This document shows, in pieces, positions 63,249 through 64,000 of a DNA stretch of 64,000 nt (the first letter of the stretch is position 1; every line of letters begins with the position of its first letter). The notes under the pieces are model-generated. The model saw only the letters and a program-made list of their open reading frames with translations, did no database searches and was not told the origin of the DNA. The position numbers and the translations under genes were made by a program. This DNA comes from Epiperipatus broadwayi (Eukaryota; Onychophora; Udeonychophora; Euonychophora; Peripatidae), in assembly GCA_028023455.1 (NCBI GenBank), contig JAQFVV010000042.1, positions 8,701,922 to 8,765,921 of the forward strand, written 5' to 3'.

Positions 63249-64000
63249 TATATATATATAATCATATTACTTTAGAAAATTAATCTTTGGTAGATGGATT
63301 CATGAGTTCAGCAAATATCTTTCAAAAATGATGGCCTTGCTTTCAGATTTTTGTTACATTATAGGGTATATTTAGTGCATTCTCTTTCTACTTGATTCTA
63401 CATCAAAAAAGCTTGGAACAAACACACATTGGAGGTTTAGCCACATATGACAAAGCTCATCTTTAGGAGTTACTACCATTCTGTGCCAGTTAATGTATCA
63501 GCACTACATCTATCTGTTTCAGCTTTTGATAACTTAACATTGGCATGCTAGTTTCTTTAGCCTTTGCTAATGTTTTTGTTTCTGACTTAATAATATGGAA
63601 AGACAAGATCTTATACTAAAGATTTTTAGCTCTTTTATATTTTTATTTTATCATTACTAATTTTTGAAAGGCATTTTCTAATCTGACAACTGTCTGACAC
63701 ATAAATTTTGGGTTTATCTATTTTATTTAATTAGTTTTATTTCCTGAATTACATTGTAAATCCTATGAATAAAATGTGTACGATTAATCAAATTTTAATA
63801 AAATACTAAATATTCATGATTAATTAAATACTTTTCTATTTATTTAATTAAAGCAATCTGTATTTTTTTATCTGGGTTTTTTAAAAATTTTATCTAGTTT
63901 AACTAAAATAAAATTCATTCTCTGATTAAAATGAGAAATTAATATTATAAAACCTCTCTTTTTCTATTTTTTTAATATATGTATATTATGGCCAACTTCA

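Larger units (their letters stand above)
43589..63999 (-). repeat. Right arm of giant palindrome
   Basis: Reverse complement of the left arm, still paired at the last bases of the window, so its true end lies outside. Its elements mirror those of the left arm in reverse order and opposite orientation. Confidence 0.97.

Noticed and set aside
1-64000. CRISPR arrays, rRNA genes, telomeric repeats
   Set aside because: No regularly spaced repeats with unique spacers, no rRNA-like conserved GC-rich blocks and no telomere-type arrays were seen.
1-64000. Assignment to a particular phylum, such as a cephalopod or other mollusc
   Set aside because: RTE elements and TA/CA repeats fit many invertebrates, and I found no lineage-specific SINE or host gene to decide.

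Overview
The window looks like nuclear DNA of an AT-rich invertebrate animal. It has low coding density, long A/T-rich stretches, 5'-truncated RTE-type retrotransposons, tRNA-derived SINE-like sequence, many hairpin-forming miniature elements, TATA boxes and splice-site-like signals. There are no bacterial operons, ribosome binding sites or CRISPR arrays. I could not assign a phylum: no host gene is conserved enough, and I did not recognise a lineage-specific SINE.

The layout is dominated by one structure. From about 22,836 to the window end the DNA is a giant inverted repeat. The left arm is 22,836-43,310, a 278-bp unique spacer is 43,311-43,588, and the right arm is 43,589 to at least 63,999. 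Each arm is therefore at least 20.4 kb, and the right arm runs off the window. By eye, arm-to-arm divergence is well under 1% in several outer and middle stretches, about 2-3% at 39-42 kb, about 5% at 42.6-42.9 kb and roughly 10-16% in the last 350 bp before the spacer. This points to an older short inverted repeat at the axis with much younger outer arms, or to a fold-back join in the assembly.

The single-copy left flank (1-22,835) holds AT-rich DNA with decayed transposons. These include LINE reverse-transcriptase and endonuclease remnants (3.2-3.9 kb, 6.6-6.9 kb), an exact 89-bp-arm hairpin and a relative (5.2 and 6.0 kb), and a 919-bp TIR element with TA target duplication (8.4-9.3 kb). 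Further right are a candidate small spliced transcription unit (10.87-12.62 kb), an RTE 3' fragment (17.3-17.7 kb), a tRNA-like retrosequence with target duplication (18.7 kb), and an old RTE copy split by a poly-A insertion with a 16-17 bp target duplication (19.6-22.3 kb).

Each arm carries, from outside in: a hairpin MITE, a second MITE, a 5'-truncated RTE copy, a decayed Ty3/gypsy-like gag-protease remnant, two more hairpin elements, a 1.66-kb TIR element, a 450-bp TIR MITE, an AT microsatellite, a promoter-like segment and a divergent central inverted repeat. No intact host protein gene was found; all recognisable coding sequence is transposon-derived and broken.
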